64,000 bases of DNA. It comes from Cladophialophora immunda. Taxonomy: Eukaryota > Ascomycota > Eurotiomycetes > Chaetothyriales > Herpotrichiellaceae. The position numbers and the translations under genes were made by a program. The stretch is from assembly GCF_000835495.1 (NCBI RefSeq), contig NW_015622541.1, positions 372,001-436,000 of the forward strand. The letters are read 5' to 3'. The number at the start of each line of letters is the position of its first letter. Position 1 is the stretch's first letter. Below are positions 44,709-57,107 of this stretch, one piece after another. Below the pieces are notes generated by a model, which was not told the DNA's origin, did not search any database, and was given only the letters and a program-made list of their open reading frames with translations.

Positions 44709-45091
44709 TGTGATGGGTTAAACCCAGGAGAAGGCTCGGTTCTGGCGAACTAGCGCCAAGACCAACGCTAGGAAACCATACCTTCTGATTGGGTGTGTTC
44801 GCCTGTACAATGTACAGGCGAAATGCTGCCTCCTGATTGGTCAAGATGTACGCAGTGTAAGGGATACAAAATCCTGATAGCTGAGACACCGTACGTAAGG
44901 GAAGGTAAGGAGCTGGAACAAATACGTAAGGAAGAAGCAAGGAGGTAAGGACACTAGTTACCTCCTTACGGCGCGTTAGAGGATATAAGGAGAAGGGAAG
45001 GATAGCCGTTCCTTCCTTCTCTCTCCTCAGATTTGTCCTCCTTATTACTAGGTTAGCTAGCTAGTTACAGAACTCTTTCTAAACCCTCACA
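44709..45091 (+). repeat. LTR copy of family A, shortened and lightly mutated
   Basis: A 383-bp copy with intact TGTGATGGGTT and AACCCTCACA ends. It lacks one of the tandem units of about 32 bp (AAGGTAAGGAGCTGGAA type) found in the 415-416-bp copies. It retains many more CA and TG dinucleotides than the other copies. The flanks TTAGA and GTAAT do not match, so it is not a clean single insertion. Confidence 0.8.
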
Positions 45092-45215
45092 GTAATAACG
45101 GTATTAAGCGACTACGATCCATATAATCATTAAATAATGATGGGTATTCAAGCGAGTTAGAGTCGCTACAGTCTCTAGCTAGTGGCTAAGATAGCGATAA
45201 CTTCTTAGAGTACCG
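45092..45215 (+). pseudogene. Left part of a disrupted reading frame, continued at 59453
   Basis: An acidic, Ser-rich frame reads NDGYSSELESLQSLASG, stop, DSDNFLEY up to the target duplication TACCG. When the element is skipped, the same frame continues at 59453 with RPLTDSEYSSDGYNN. The single TAA is what a CAA codon would become by C-to-T change. This suggests element A inserted into an older gene; the protein family was not recognised. Confidence 0.4.
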
Positions 45216-45631
45216 TGTGATGGGTTGAACCCAGGAGAAGGCTCAGTTCTGGCGAACTAGCGCTAAGACCAACGCTAGGAAATACTACCTCCTAATTAGT
45301 CAAGATTTACCTATATAATATATAGGCGAAATACTACCTCCTGATTAGTTAAGACGTATATAGTATAAGAGATATAAAGTCCTAATAGCTAAGACATCGT
45401 ACGTAAGGGAAGGTAAGGAGTTAGAATAAGTACGTAAGGGAAGGTAAGGAGCTAGAATAAGTACGTAAGGAAAGGAGTAAGGAGGTGAGGATAATAGTTA
45501 CCTCCTTACGGTACGTTAGAGGATATAAGGAGAAAGGAAGGATAGTTATTCCTTCCTTCTCTCTCCTTAGATTTATCCTCCTTATTACTAGGTTAGCTAA
45601 CTAGTTATAGAACTCTTTCTAAACCCTTATA
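45216..45631 (+). repeat. 5' LTR of element A
   Basis: Starts TGTGATGGGTTGAACCC and ends AACCCTTATA, a mutated form of AACCCTCACA. It has the same length as the 3' LTR at 59032. Contains tandem GGAAGGTAAGGAG units and a long CTTCCTTCTCTCTCC tract. Confidence 0.88.
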
Positions 45632-45879
45632 TTAGGATAAATCTCTTATTTCTTATACCTCCTCTATACGCATTAATAATAGAAATAGATTTATTATCTA
45701 TATTAGGTCTAACTCTACCCCCGGAGTAAGTAGCGTAGTTATATTAGATAATTTAGATATAGAATTAGCGAATAGAAGATCTAGAGTAGCTACTCTAGAA
45801 CTAGTAGAATAGTAGGAGTACCTCTACTCCTAAGTTAATATTATAGGAGAATAGTAACGTACGGGAACTAATGACCGTA

Positions 45880-46660
45880 CGCGAATTATTAGATTAGAAA
45901 TATTAGAAACTCCCTAAACTCCCTAAGTTTAGCGGAAAGCGGATAGAATTTCGACTATAGCTTACGTAGATAAAGGTGAAGCTTAGTATTAATAAGGATA
46001 AGGATACTAAGATTATATAATTTTAGTATATATATAGTAGACTATAAGGAGAAGCCCTTATATAAGTTAGCGCCTAAGTAGACGTAGTCACTTTAATAGA
46101 CTAGATAATAGTTTAAGGTCTTTTTACGTAACTATAGGCGGCGTATAAAGACTACAAAGTCACTAAGTAAGTATCTCGGAAACTTAGCTTTATACGGTAA
46201 GGGATAAAGACATTTAGTACGTTCCTCGCCGAATTTAACCGTATAATACTAGACACTGGCGGTCTTAGCTAGGATAACTAGATTAAGAAGACCTTCCTAG
46301 CTAACTATCTATCGTACGAGCTATAGAATACGATTATAGTAACTCCTATCTCTAGTTCCTATAAGGAGTACTATACGTTACTTTATACCGTTAGTACTAA
46401 CCTAAAGAACCTTTAACGTAAGAAGGGATAGGATAAGCCCCGTATAATAAAGGGCTCGTCAACGCTAATTGAGGTTACTCTAGCGGAAGACATAATAGAG
46501 TAGGAGCTATTGGACGCTACTACTATAGCCGTCGTACGTACGTAGCGCGCTTAATAAGTATCTAAGGAAATATTAGATAAGCGAAAGGAAGTAGGACGCT
46601 ATCTTCAATATAGATTAGGAGAATACTTTATACGCTAATACTCCCTACTTCTAGTAATGC
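45880..46660 (+). pseudogene. Degenerate gag of element A
   Basis: Translation with stop codons ignored gives LPKFSGKRIEFRLWLTQIK, a typical gypsy gag start, then FLAEFNRIILDTGG further on. A zinc knuckle lies near 46596-46650, where the Cys codons now read Tyr and one position is TAA. Sense codons CAA, CAG and TGG appear to have become TAA and TAG throughout. Confidence 0.75.
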
Positions 46661-46858
46661 ATCCTTAAGTAGGACGTATAGTAGCTACGACTATAACTAT
46701 AGAAGAAGAGGGTGAAGAAGATCTAAAAAACGAGTAGCTCCTAATAAAAGTCACTATTAGGAGCGTACGAAGATTTAGGAAGTCTAGTAAGGATTTCGAG
46801 GCTCGATAGATTAGTTACCTTTCTTAGTACCTTTAATAGTGAATAAAGAGTATTCTAT

Positions 46859-47277
46859 TATTACGAGCTGCTATATGACACGTGAGGTGTCCACAGGCAA
46901 ACCCACGGTGGTTTACTTAGTGATATAGTAGGGAGGGACGCTATAGCTGAGACTAGAAACTAAGTATATAGTATATAGACCTATACGTATAGTAGATGAT
47001 CGTGAGGAACTCGATTCTATATAACTATTATTAACTATAAGGAGAACTATATAGCTAAGTATAGCTATATACTACTCGGGATATATATTTAATATATTAC
47101 TCTATTAGACATATTAAACATATCAATATGTTTCTAAGCCTATCTAGGTATATTACTCTATTACCCCATTAGGTTATACTAATATATTTACTAAGACACT
47201 AGCGTCTAATACGTTCTCCTTAGTCGACCTTCCTCCTTATCTTTCCCCTTAGCCTCCTATATAGTCGGTTCATAATA
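46859..47277 (-). repeat. 3' LTR of element B
   Basis: A 419-bp LTR, identical in length to its partner at 54324. Contains ATATATTTAATATATTACTC-like AT stretches and ends ...TCGGTTCATAATA on the plus strand. Confidence 0.87.
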
Positions 47278-47289
47278 CCTCCCTCTCCT

Positions 47290-50200
47290 TTAACGTATAC
47301 ATTACCCTTAACGTACTTAAGGTGAGCGTATCCCTCTCCTTCTACCTTTTACTTCCTCCTTATGACTAATTATACCTAAGGTTCCGAAACCCTCTTAATC
47401 CTAACGATATCGTAACTTAAGTAACGCTATTATAAAGCTTAGCTCCCGCGCTCCTAATCTCTACTTAGAGTATACTAAACCGTACTCTATCTATATTACT
47501 TATCGTAGTTATTCGAAGTACGGTCCCTATATTAAAAAGAATATAACTTATTATAGTTACTTTTCTAAGGCCGAGTTTAATCGACTTAAAAATAAGAAGT
47601 AGGAGTTAATTCGGTAAGGTTAGGAGGTCTAAAATTTAATATTAGCCTTAGCTAAGTAATTATTAGAAACTTAGTAGTATATCGCTAATATAAATAAAAG
47701 AGTAGATATCCTAACGAAGCATTAGGAGGATATAGTGGATCGTAAGGTAGTAGCCCTAGGTCTACTTAATAATAATAATAGTATAGATATAGCGATAATA
47801 GATATGAATCCCTTTATCTAGGATAATCCAGCTTTTAACGTAGTCATTTTTTCTAATCCGTCTCTCTCTTTTCTTAAGTTTAGGGATATAGGATAGCTCT
47901 CTAAGTTATCTAGTTAATGATTCTTTAGTACTATTACTCTTTATTCTAGTTCCTAGGCTTAATTCTAAATAATCTAATATAGTACTAGTAGTATTTAATA
48001 ATAAGTATCTTAAGTACGTTTTCCCTTAGTTCCTAGGTATTAGGTTCCGTTATTAACTAATATACTAGATATTACGTCAGTACTAGGAACCCTTAATAAG
48101 CTAATATCTTCTCTAGCTTTATTTCTTATATCCTATAGAGTCCTACATTAATTATTCCTTACCGACATTTAGTATTAGTCTTATTTTCTAGTTTTAGTTC
48201 TTTCGGAATAATAGGTCGCGTACCTATTCTTTAATAGTATTCTTTCTTTACTCTAGATAGTAAGTTATCGCTATATTCCTAAGTATTCTCTAAATCGTTA
48301 TATCTTAACTACTTAACTAGGTATATATCGATGCACTTAATAGCTTCCGATCTAGGGCTAAAGTTAACTAACCTCTTAATCTTATACTTTAGTTCTTCTA
48401 TTTCCTTATCGATCTCTACTAGTTCTAGTTTCGCGTTTAGATCCCTATATAGTTCTAGTAGGGATTTATAGAATACTAGATGTATTTCTAGTGTCTTTAG
48501 GAGATCTAGTTTATATATAACTAATCCTAGTTTCTTTTTAATATAATATAGTCTGATTTTAGTGTAATCTAGTTTATCGCTTAGTCGTTTTATTTTAATA
48601 TTTTTTCTTCTTATATAGACTATCCCTCCCTCTTTAAGGTCTAGTCTCTTAGATCTTCTTTTATTTTCTCTTTCTATTATTTTTTCTAATATTTTTTATA
48701 ACTCCTTTTATATTATGTTATATAGTTCTTTTATTTTATCGACCTCTATCCTTACTTCTTCTAATATTAGTTTCTTAAATTTTAATATTTTAAATATATT
48801 TAGATAGTATCTATACGTTACGTAAAATAGTGATATTCCTATTACGGCGGTGCTATTATTAAATGCTATTTATACCGTTAATAGTAGTTATACCTAATTA
48901 TCTTACTAGTAATTAACGTAGTATTATAAATATTATTCTAGTATTTAGTTTATTCTTTCCATTTAACTATCTATCTATAAGTAGTATACCGTTAATAGTT
49001 TCGTATCTATTCCTAAGAGGTCTATTAAGGATTACTAAAATTATAATATAAATAGCTTATCTCTATCTGAGATTATTTCATTTAGTATCCCGTATTATAA
49101 TATAACTATTCTAATGAATAAGTAGACTAGATCTTTTACTATCGCCTTTTTAGTAAATAATAGTATATATATATACTTCGTTAGTCTTTCAATAACTACT
49201 ATAATACTATTATACTCTTTACTCATAAGGGGTTCTTAAGATATTAATAGTTTTATAATAAAGTTGATTATAATAGAGTCCTATAGTCTATTTAGTATTT
49301 ATAGTACTATAAGTAATCTATACGATCTATATTATTCTTTCTTTATTTTCTTATAGGTATCGCATTTTCTAATATGTTCTTTAATATCTTTTCTAAGTCC
49401 TTTCCATAAAAAGTCTCGTATAATTAGTTCGATTATTTTTACGATTCTAGAGTATCCTATAAGTTAACTATTATATCTTTCTCTTATAATATCTTATTTT
49501 TACCTTTTAGTAAGTTTAATGTCTATAATTACTAAATTATAGTCGTATTCTCTATATTATAGTATCTATCCGTTAGTCTTAAGTAACGTATTAGATTTAG
49601 GTCTTACTATCCTTATATAGTCCGGTCTTCTACTTAACGCGTCCACTTAACTATTTTTAGTTCCTTTAATATAGTAGATTCTAAAGTTATACCTTACTAA
49701 GGTTTCTACCTATCTCACTTATCGTCTATTTAGATCCTTTATCGTTATCTAATAAGTAAGGTTCTTATAGTTAGTAAATATCTATACTAAGTACTTTACC
49801 TCTTCTAGATATACTCTCTATTATCGTAATACTTCTATAATAGTAAGTAATTCTTTATTATAGATATCGTAGTTTAATTCTAGTTAAGTTATTTATCTTA
49901 AGTAGTAGGCTATAGGTCGTAATTAGCTATTCTTATCTTTCTATATAAGATATATCTCTATTATCTCGTCTAACGTATCGATTTTAAGTATTAACTCCTT
50001 TTCTAGATTAAATAATATAAGGATAGGTATAGAGATTATCTATCCCTTTAGTCCTTTAAAGGCGTATTTATATTTATTATCCTAGTTAAAGATATAGTCT
50101 TTCTTTATTAAATTTATTAGGGGTACCGCGATTCTCGAAAATCCTTAGATAAACCTCCTATAGTAGTTAATAAGACCTAAGAACTATTATACTTCTTTTA

Positions 50201-53200
50201 TACTTATTAGTATAGACTAGTCGTTAATAGTCTGAATTTTATTAGGGTTTAGCGCTAGTCCTTATAATAATATAATATAGTCTAGGAATACTATTATATA
50301 TATATAGAATTCGCATTTACTTAATTTAATTAGTAGATCCTTCTCTTTTAGTACTTATAGGACTTTCCGTACGTATTAGATATACTTATCGTATATTTTG
50401 GAAAATATAAGGATATTGTCTAAGTAGGCGACGATAAACTCGTCTAAGTACTCTCTTAGGGTATCGTTAATAAGTTCTTAGAAGGTAGTTAGTACGTTAG
50501 TCAGTCTAAAGGGTATTATCTAATACTTATATAGGCCCTATCTAGTCCTAAACGCTATCTTTTACTCTTCTTCTTCCTTTATCCTTACCCTATAGTAGGC
50601 GTCTCTAACGTTAATTACTAAGAACTATTTAGCTCCTAAGAGTTAGTCCTATAATTCGTTAATTCTTAGTATTAGATATCGATTTTTCTTTATTATTACG
50701 TTAAGGCGTCTATAGTTAATATATAGTCTTAATCCCCCGTCCTTTTTTAGTATAAGGAGTACTATATAAGTCACTTTTAACTTTAAAGGTCTAATAAACT
50801 CTTTTATAAGGTACTTATTAATATACTCTTTAAGGAAGTCTTCTTCCTTTTTAGATATTAGGATTAGTTATGCGTAGTATTCTAGATTATTTTCTTCTTC
50901 TAAGAGTATCTTATAATCCTATAGTTTATATTCTAGTAAGGCCGCGTTATCTTCTCTTTCTTTAGCGAGGTCTTTAAAGTCTTTATATTCCGGTAGTATC
51001 TCCCTAATACTAGAGCTAGCTAGTATACGTTCTATTAGTCGTACTAAAATCGTTCTTTTTAGAGTCTTTAAGGATAATTAGTCCTCCCTTTATATAATAC
51101 TATATTTCGTAAATATTACTATTCTCGTTTACTAGTTAATAGTTAGGTTATATTTTTAAAGCTAATCTATTCCTAAAACTATATTATATCTTAGGATATC
51201 TATTATATCTAAGTTTATTATTTCCTTATATTTCGTAATTATTAATAGAACGTTTTTTATTTCTATCGTTACCTATCTTAATAGTTATCTATCTACTATC
51301 TTTAAGAGATATAGAAGTCTTTTCTTCGCTTTGTATTCGTATAGTTTTCTAGCTATAGTTATACTTATATAGCTCTAGTTAGCTCCTAAGTTAATTATAA
51401 TAGTAATCTAAATATTCGCTAATTCTACTATAAGGGCTACGTAGTGATTATCTAATATAGTTATCTCTCTTAACTCCTAAGGCTTTCTAACTCTTAGGTT
51501 ATTATTATAACTCCTCTACCTTATTAAGTCGTTACTTATAAGTTTTTTAGTTAGTGTATATATCGCTCTCCGTCCTATCGATACTTAGTATTAAAATACT
51601 CCTCTAATATCTTAAATATCTCGGGGTATACTAGGATATTTTCGACGTCTAGGTTAATATTATAGATATATTAGTACTTTATCTTTATATCGCATTTCTC
51701 TTTACTTAGGTAGTAGAAATTATCTACTATAAAGTCTCCGTCTACTCTATCGTTAACTATCTCTTTAATAATAAATAGTCTATATAGATCTCCTTCGCCG
51801 TTATTACTATTAGTAAATATTATATTTAGTATACTTTCTTAGTAATATAAGTATAACTCTCTCCTCTATTAGTATTCTTATTTATCGTATATTTACTCTA
51901 CTTCTATAAGGTTAGTATAGACTCCTCTAGATATCGGTATATAGAGTCGTCTTAGATTAATATTCTAATAATGTAAATAATCTCTATATTACTATTAGTA
52001 GTTTTCGTCTTCGTACGAAAGTCTTTTATAATAATAGTCTAGATCTTCGCGTTCGTCAATCATCTTTCTATTCCTTAAGGGTCCTAATATCGATAGAATT
52101 AGCTTAAGAATAACTTCTTTTTCTCGCTATACTTCTTTAAGTTCATTTCTTTTAGTAATAATCCTTTTTATAGTCCCCTCCGGAAGTCTTATTTTGACTA
52201 TTACTAGTGGAATAGATATATATATCTTCTTTATATTCGCACTCTCGGTCCTAGTACTATTTTATATTAATTTTCTTAAGTAATGATTATAGTAATCTAA
52301 AAGGGTTATAAACTACGTATTAGTGTAGTATATTAAGGCGATACTTAGTCTTATAGTCGTCTATCTTCTAGAAGTTAGTAGCGATCTTAATATCGTACTT
52401 ATTACTTTCTAGTACTACGTACTATCGGTATATAGTATCCTTTCCTAACATAAGGTTCTTATTTAGTTCTTAGATAATAACGTTATTATTTACGTAACTA
52501 TTATAAAGTATATATATTAGTTAGTAATCTATAAGTAGGTCGATATCGTTATATAATTCTCCTATATTAGTCTACGCTTCTCTAATATACGCGACTATCT
52601 AGTAGTCCCGGTATCTTTCGTAGGTATAGACTAGTTATACTATTCTAGTGCCTTCTAGTACTATTATTATATTAAGACTTTATTCTTATAACGGTATAAT
52701 TAGTATCGTAAACGCTTTATCACCTTTTCCTATATATAAATGCATCCCTAGAACGGTGTATCCTACTTCTATAGCCTAGTAGATTTCTATTATAATTAAA
52801 ACTAGTTTATTAGTTAACTACTCTAGATTAAATATAGAGTAGAGATACTCTACTTTTAGTCCGTAATTATCTTTATACTAGCATTTTAATAATCTTTAGT
52901 AAGGTATGATTATTATTATTTCCTTATTATTATATTTAATTACGATAAATATAGTAAGTTCTTCTAGTTCTAATATACGCATTATCTAGAATCCTTATTT
53001 GTTATTAGTATCCTCGTAGTCGGTCTTAAATACTTCCTAACGCTTTAGCTTATTAACTTATCTTACTACTCTTCTTTATTATTTTAGAAACTATCTACTC
53101 CTAATCTTTTCTGAGTAGTAAGTTATATATCTATCGTTATAATACGCTATCTATAATAAGAGCTAATACTGTAATTCTTCTTATCGTTCCCGTTCTTCTA

Positions 53201-54310
53201 AGGTAGCTTCCTCCTTAGGTTTTATATCTTATTTAGATCTACCTATCTCTCTTTAAGATTCCGTACCTAGGTAGTCCTTCTATACTATATTACTCTAGCT
53301 ATTAGCTACCTTCTGAGCTCCCTATAAAGTATTAGTCTTTATTTCTTCATAACTAGCTATACCGTTGTCTATTATATATAGCGTTAGACTATTCTTATAA
53401 TCTTTCGTACGGTATCCGGATTTTCTACATCTATAGTATAGATTATTTTTCTTACGTTTCTCTCACTCTAACTATAGTAATCTATGAGACCTATCGTTCC
53501 TAACCTTAGATTATCCTCCTTATACTTTCTAGTGAGTAGAACTACTACGTTAGATTATATCTAAGTCTATTAGTTCTCTATAGTATTATTTATTCTTATA
53601 AGTTATACTCCCTATAAAAGTCCCTTTTCTTTCTATCTAGCGTTTATATAACTAGTTATCGGTCTCAATAGAGAGTTTAACGAGCGACTTATACTCGTTA
53701 AGACAATCTATCCCTATTCTATCTTTAACTAAATCCTTTAGCCCCTAATAATAAGCTAAGGCAAAAGCTTTATCTTCCTAATCTAGTTTCAAAGTATAGC
53801 GTTAGAATATAGTATAATACCGTATAGCGGATCCTATCTACTTAAGTTAATAGATCCTCTAGACTACTAACTATTCCTCTCCTAATATCCTAAAGATCTA
53901 CTTAATTCTCTCTTTAAAGACTAAGAAGTTTCTAAAGATTTTATTTATCTCTAGGCTTCGCTACGCTAGTGTAGTACTAAGGTAATCCCCTATAATAAGT
54001 TTAAACTACTCAAACGCTAACCTACGTAGCTAAAGTCCTATAAATAAAACTTTCTCTACGTAAGTAGAGTATTTAGTACGTTATAAGGTAAATATCGTCT
54101 TTAACTATATAAGATATATACTAAGTTTACTTCTATCTCTATAGTACTATTTAACCTTAAGGTCGTCCTTTATCTTTCCGGCCTCTATATTATTAATGAT
54201 TAAAGTAGTAACGCTTATAATAGAGGTATTAGATTACTAAGTAAGTCTAGGCTCGGGCGATTTAGGGTTAAAGCTACTAGACATTATTATTAAGTCCGCT
54301 ACTATCTAAG
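47290..54310 (-). pseudogene. Degenerate gag-pol of element B
   Basis: The reverse transcriptase lies around 50300-50760 on the minus strand. DAYYRVRIKEEEEWKTAFRT is readable, followed by a catalytic box reading YLDN (50415-50426) where the second Asp has become Asn. A gag zinc knuckle around 53400-53450 has Cys and His positions replaced by Tyr. Gag therefore lies at the high-coordinate end, as expected for the minus orientation. Stop codons occur throughout. Confidence 0.78.
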
Positions 54311-54323
54311 TAAATAGTTAATG

Positions 54324-54742
54324 TATTATGAGCTACTATATAATACGTAAGGTATCTATAGGTAAACCCGCGGTGATTTACTTAGTAATATAGTAGGGAG
54401 GGACGCTATAGCTAAGACTAGAAACTAAGTATATAGTATATAGATCTATACGTATAGTAGATGATCGTAAGGAACTCGATTCTATATAACTATTATTAAC
54501 TACGAGGAGAACTATATAGCTAAGTGCGGCTATATACTACTCGGGATATATATTTAATATGTTACTCTATTAGATATATTAAATATGTTAATATATTTCT
54601 AAGCCTATCTAGGTATATTACTCTATTACCCCGCTGGGTTATGCTAATATGTTTACTAAGATACTGGCGTCTGACACGTTCTCCTCGGTCGACCTTCCTC
54701 CTTATCTTTCCCCTTAGCCTCCCATATGGTCGGTTCGTAACA
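54324..54742 (-). repeat. 5' LTR of element B
   Basis: A 419-bp partner of 46859-47277. Its last 150 bp keep several CA and TG dinucleotides and the intact end TTCGTAACA, so RIP damage is uneven between the two LTRs. Confidence 0.87.
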
Positions 54743-56336
54743 TCTATATCTATACTTATAAATTCTAGGTATTTATTATACGGCCTTATTAACGCTTATT
54801 TTACTTCTCGATAGAATCTTTAGTATATACGGATTCTCTCTTAGTCTATTATAGAATTTAATAAATTAATAAACTTATCAATCTTAGAAGTAGCTAAATT
54901 AGAGATTAATATTAATAGATATAAGGAAACTATCTTCCTATATATTATCCTAAGCTTAGCCTTATATAATATTATATTAGGACTTCCTTAGATAAAATAG
55001 AATAATATATAGCTTTACTTAAAGAAGTCCTATCTATATCTAGAACTATAGAAGATATATATATAAAACGAATTAAAGGCGACCCCTCTAAAGATTAACT
55101 ATAGCCTTATAAGCGTAGTAGCTTTCTCTCTACTTACATAATAATAATATAAGTAGAAGAGTATATAAGTATTCACTATTAGTCTAGCTAATATTAATAA
55201 AGCTCTAGTAGTTAAAAAGATAATAGATCCCTATACGAAGTTACTAGAATACCTATATCCCTTCCTTAACGTATTTAATAGAATAATAGCGGATAAACTA
55301 TCGCTACTCTAAGAGAAAGAGATAGACTATACGATAGATCTTATATAGGATAATAGGAGAACTCCTAAGGTACCTTAGGGCCCGCTATATAGTATATTAA
55401 GAGAAGAACTACTTATTCTATAGAAGATACTTATAGAGCTACTTAATAAGGGGTTTATCTAAATAAGTAACTTACTAACGGTAGTACTAGTCCTCTTTAT
55501 ATAGAAGTTAGGGAGAGGACTATAATTCTATATAGACTATTATAGATTAAATAAGATTATAAGGAAGAATCGGTACTCTCTACTATTAATCTATAAAATA
55601 CTATGGAATATTAGATAAGCTAAATAGTATATAAAGCTTAATATTATCGCGGTATTCTACTAGATTCGTATTATAGAAGGAGACGAATAGAAGATGGCGT
55701 TCTATACGAGATACGGACTATATAAATAGTTTATTATCCCTTTTAGATTAATAAACGCGCTTAGTACATTCTAGAAATACATTAATTAGACCTTATGCGA
55801 CTATCTTAACGTCTTCTACTTAGCCTATATTAATAATATCCTAATCTATTTATATAAATTATTAGAAGAGTACTAGAGTTATATTTAGAAGGTCCTTAAA
55901 CGCCTACGTAAGGTAGGACTACGGATCGATATTAATAAGTACGAATTTAAGGTTAAGTCGACGAAATACCTAGGGTTCATTATCGAAGTAGAGAAAGGCG
56001 TATAAATAGATCCGGAGAAGGTAAAGGTAATCCTTAACTAGGAAGCCCTTAAATCGATAAAGGGAGTATAAAGCTTTATTAGATTTATAAACTTCTATAG
56101 GAAGTTTATATAAGACTTCTCTAAGATTATACTTCCTATTATAACTCTTATATAGAAGGATATGACGTTTTAATAGATAATGAAGGCGGACTAAGCCTTT
56201 ATATAACTAAAAAGGATATTTATAACGGCCTTAATATTAATCCTATTTAATCACAAGAGAGAGACTATTATAGAAGTTAACGCGTTAAAATAGTGTATTA
56301 GGGGGACGCTCTTCTAAGTTAATAATAAGGAAGTTA

Positions 56337-57107
56337 TAACGTGGTTGCATAGTGAGCGACGCAGCATAGCGAGCGACGCACTTCATTTTACACCAAAATT
56401 AGCGAAATTTAAGATAGAATATCTTAGCTATTAGTGAATATTTTAGCGTTAAATTTTGATATATACTTTATTTTAGAGTTATCTCTAACCTATGAAAGTT
56501 TAAAACTCTGAATATTAATGTGGAATATCGCCATTTAGGCGCATGGCCTAATTAGGCCTAGCGTCTTATCACGTGACTAGTTAACGCTACTAGTCTATAC
56601 TAGATCACGTGATATAGGTGGCGTTAAGGGTGGCGTTACTAGTGGTGTGATTTATTACTAATAGTGCTTAGAAATCCACCTACTAGGTGTTTCTAGCGCT
56701 ATCTAGTAGTGTTTCCTTTGTCTATATAAGAGCGTTCTCTCCTCTCAGATAGTTAACTTAACTAAGCTTCCTAACAGTCACGTACATTACCTAAAAGGGT
56801 ACGATCCTATGAGCCAATCTACTCTATGTCCTCCGAACAATTAATAATAAGTAAGATCTAGTATTTTAGTAGAAAAGTGGGGGCTAAAATCTAATATCTT
56901 ACTTACTATTAATATTTAGAGTTTCGAATCTTAATATATTAGAGATAACTCTAAAATATAATATATATTAAAATTTAACGCTAAAATATTCACTAATAGC
57001 TAAAATATTCTATCTTAAATTTCGCTAATTTTGGTGTAAAATGAAGTGCGTCGCTCGCTATGCTGCGTCGCTCGCTATGCTGCGTCGCTCGCTATGCAAC
57101 TACGTTA
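56337..57107. mobile_element. Element D: palindromic TIR (foldback/MITE-like) DNA element
   Basis: Both ends read TAACGT[G/A]GTTGCATAG inward, flanked by TA (56335-56336 and 57108-57109). The inverted arms extend about 180 bp each (TTTTACACCAAAATTAGCG on the left, its complement on the right). The middle is also partly palindromic, so the element is close to one long hairpin. A subterminal motif GCATAGCGAGCGACGCA is repeated about twice in the left arm and three times in the right. It is inserted in the RNase H of element A and interrupted by the solo LTR at 56519. Without that LTR it is about 445 bp with no coding capacity. CA and TG are retained, unlike in the host element. Confidence 0.82.
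56519..56839 (+). repeat. Solo LTR of family C inside element D
   Basis: A 321-bp LTR from TGTGGAATATCGCC to CTCCGAACA, flanked by the perfect 5-bp duplication ATTAA (56514-56518 and 56840-56844). Contains a promoter-like CTATATAAGAG segment. It is related in reverse orientation to 43865-44144. CA and TG are retained, so it appears little affected by RIP. Confidence 0.87.

Larger units (their letters stand above)
46859..54742 (-). mobile_element. Element B: Ty3/gypsy retrotransposon nested in element A, minus strand
   Basis: Two 419-bp LTRs (46859-47277 and 54324-54742) flank about 7 kb of internal sequence. The target duplication is TCTAT on both sides (46854-46858 and 54743-54747). The LTR ends read TATTACGAGC and TTCGTAACA, so the original termini were probably a TGTTACGA inverted repeat. 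Orientation is minus: on that strand a purine tract (GGAGAGGGAGG) lies next to the LTR at 46859-47277, and pol motifs are readable in minus frames. It is inserted in the protease region of element A. RIP damage is heavy, with patches of better preserved sequence in the right LTR. Confidence 0.9.

Noticed and set aside
44709..45631. The LTR copies at 44709 and 45216 as the two ends of one element
   Set aside because: Only about 125 bp lies between them, the lengths differ (383 and 416 bp), and the duplication TACCG pairs 45216 with 59032 instead.
54524..54814. A 96-codon open frame on the plus strand
   Set aside because: It lies mostly within the LTR of element B and runs over the insertion junction.
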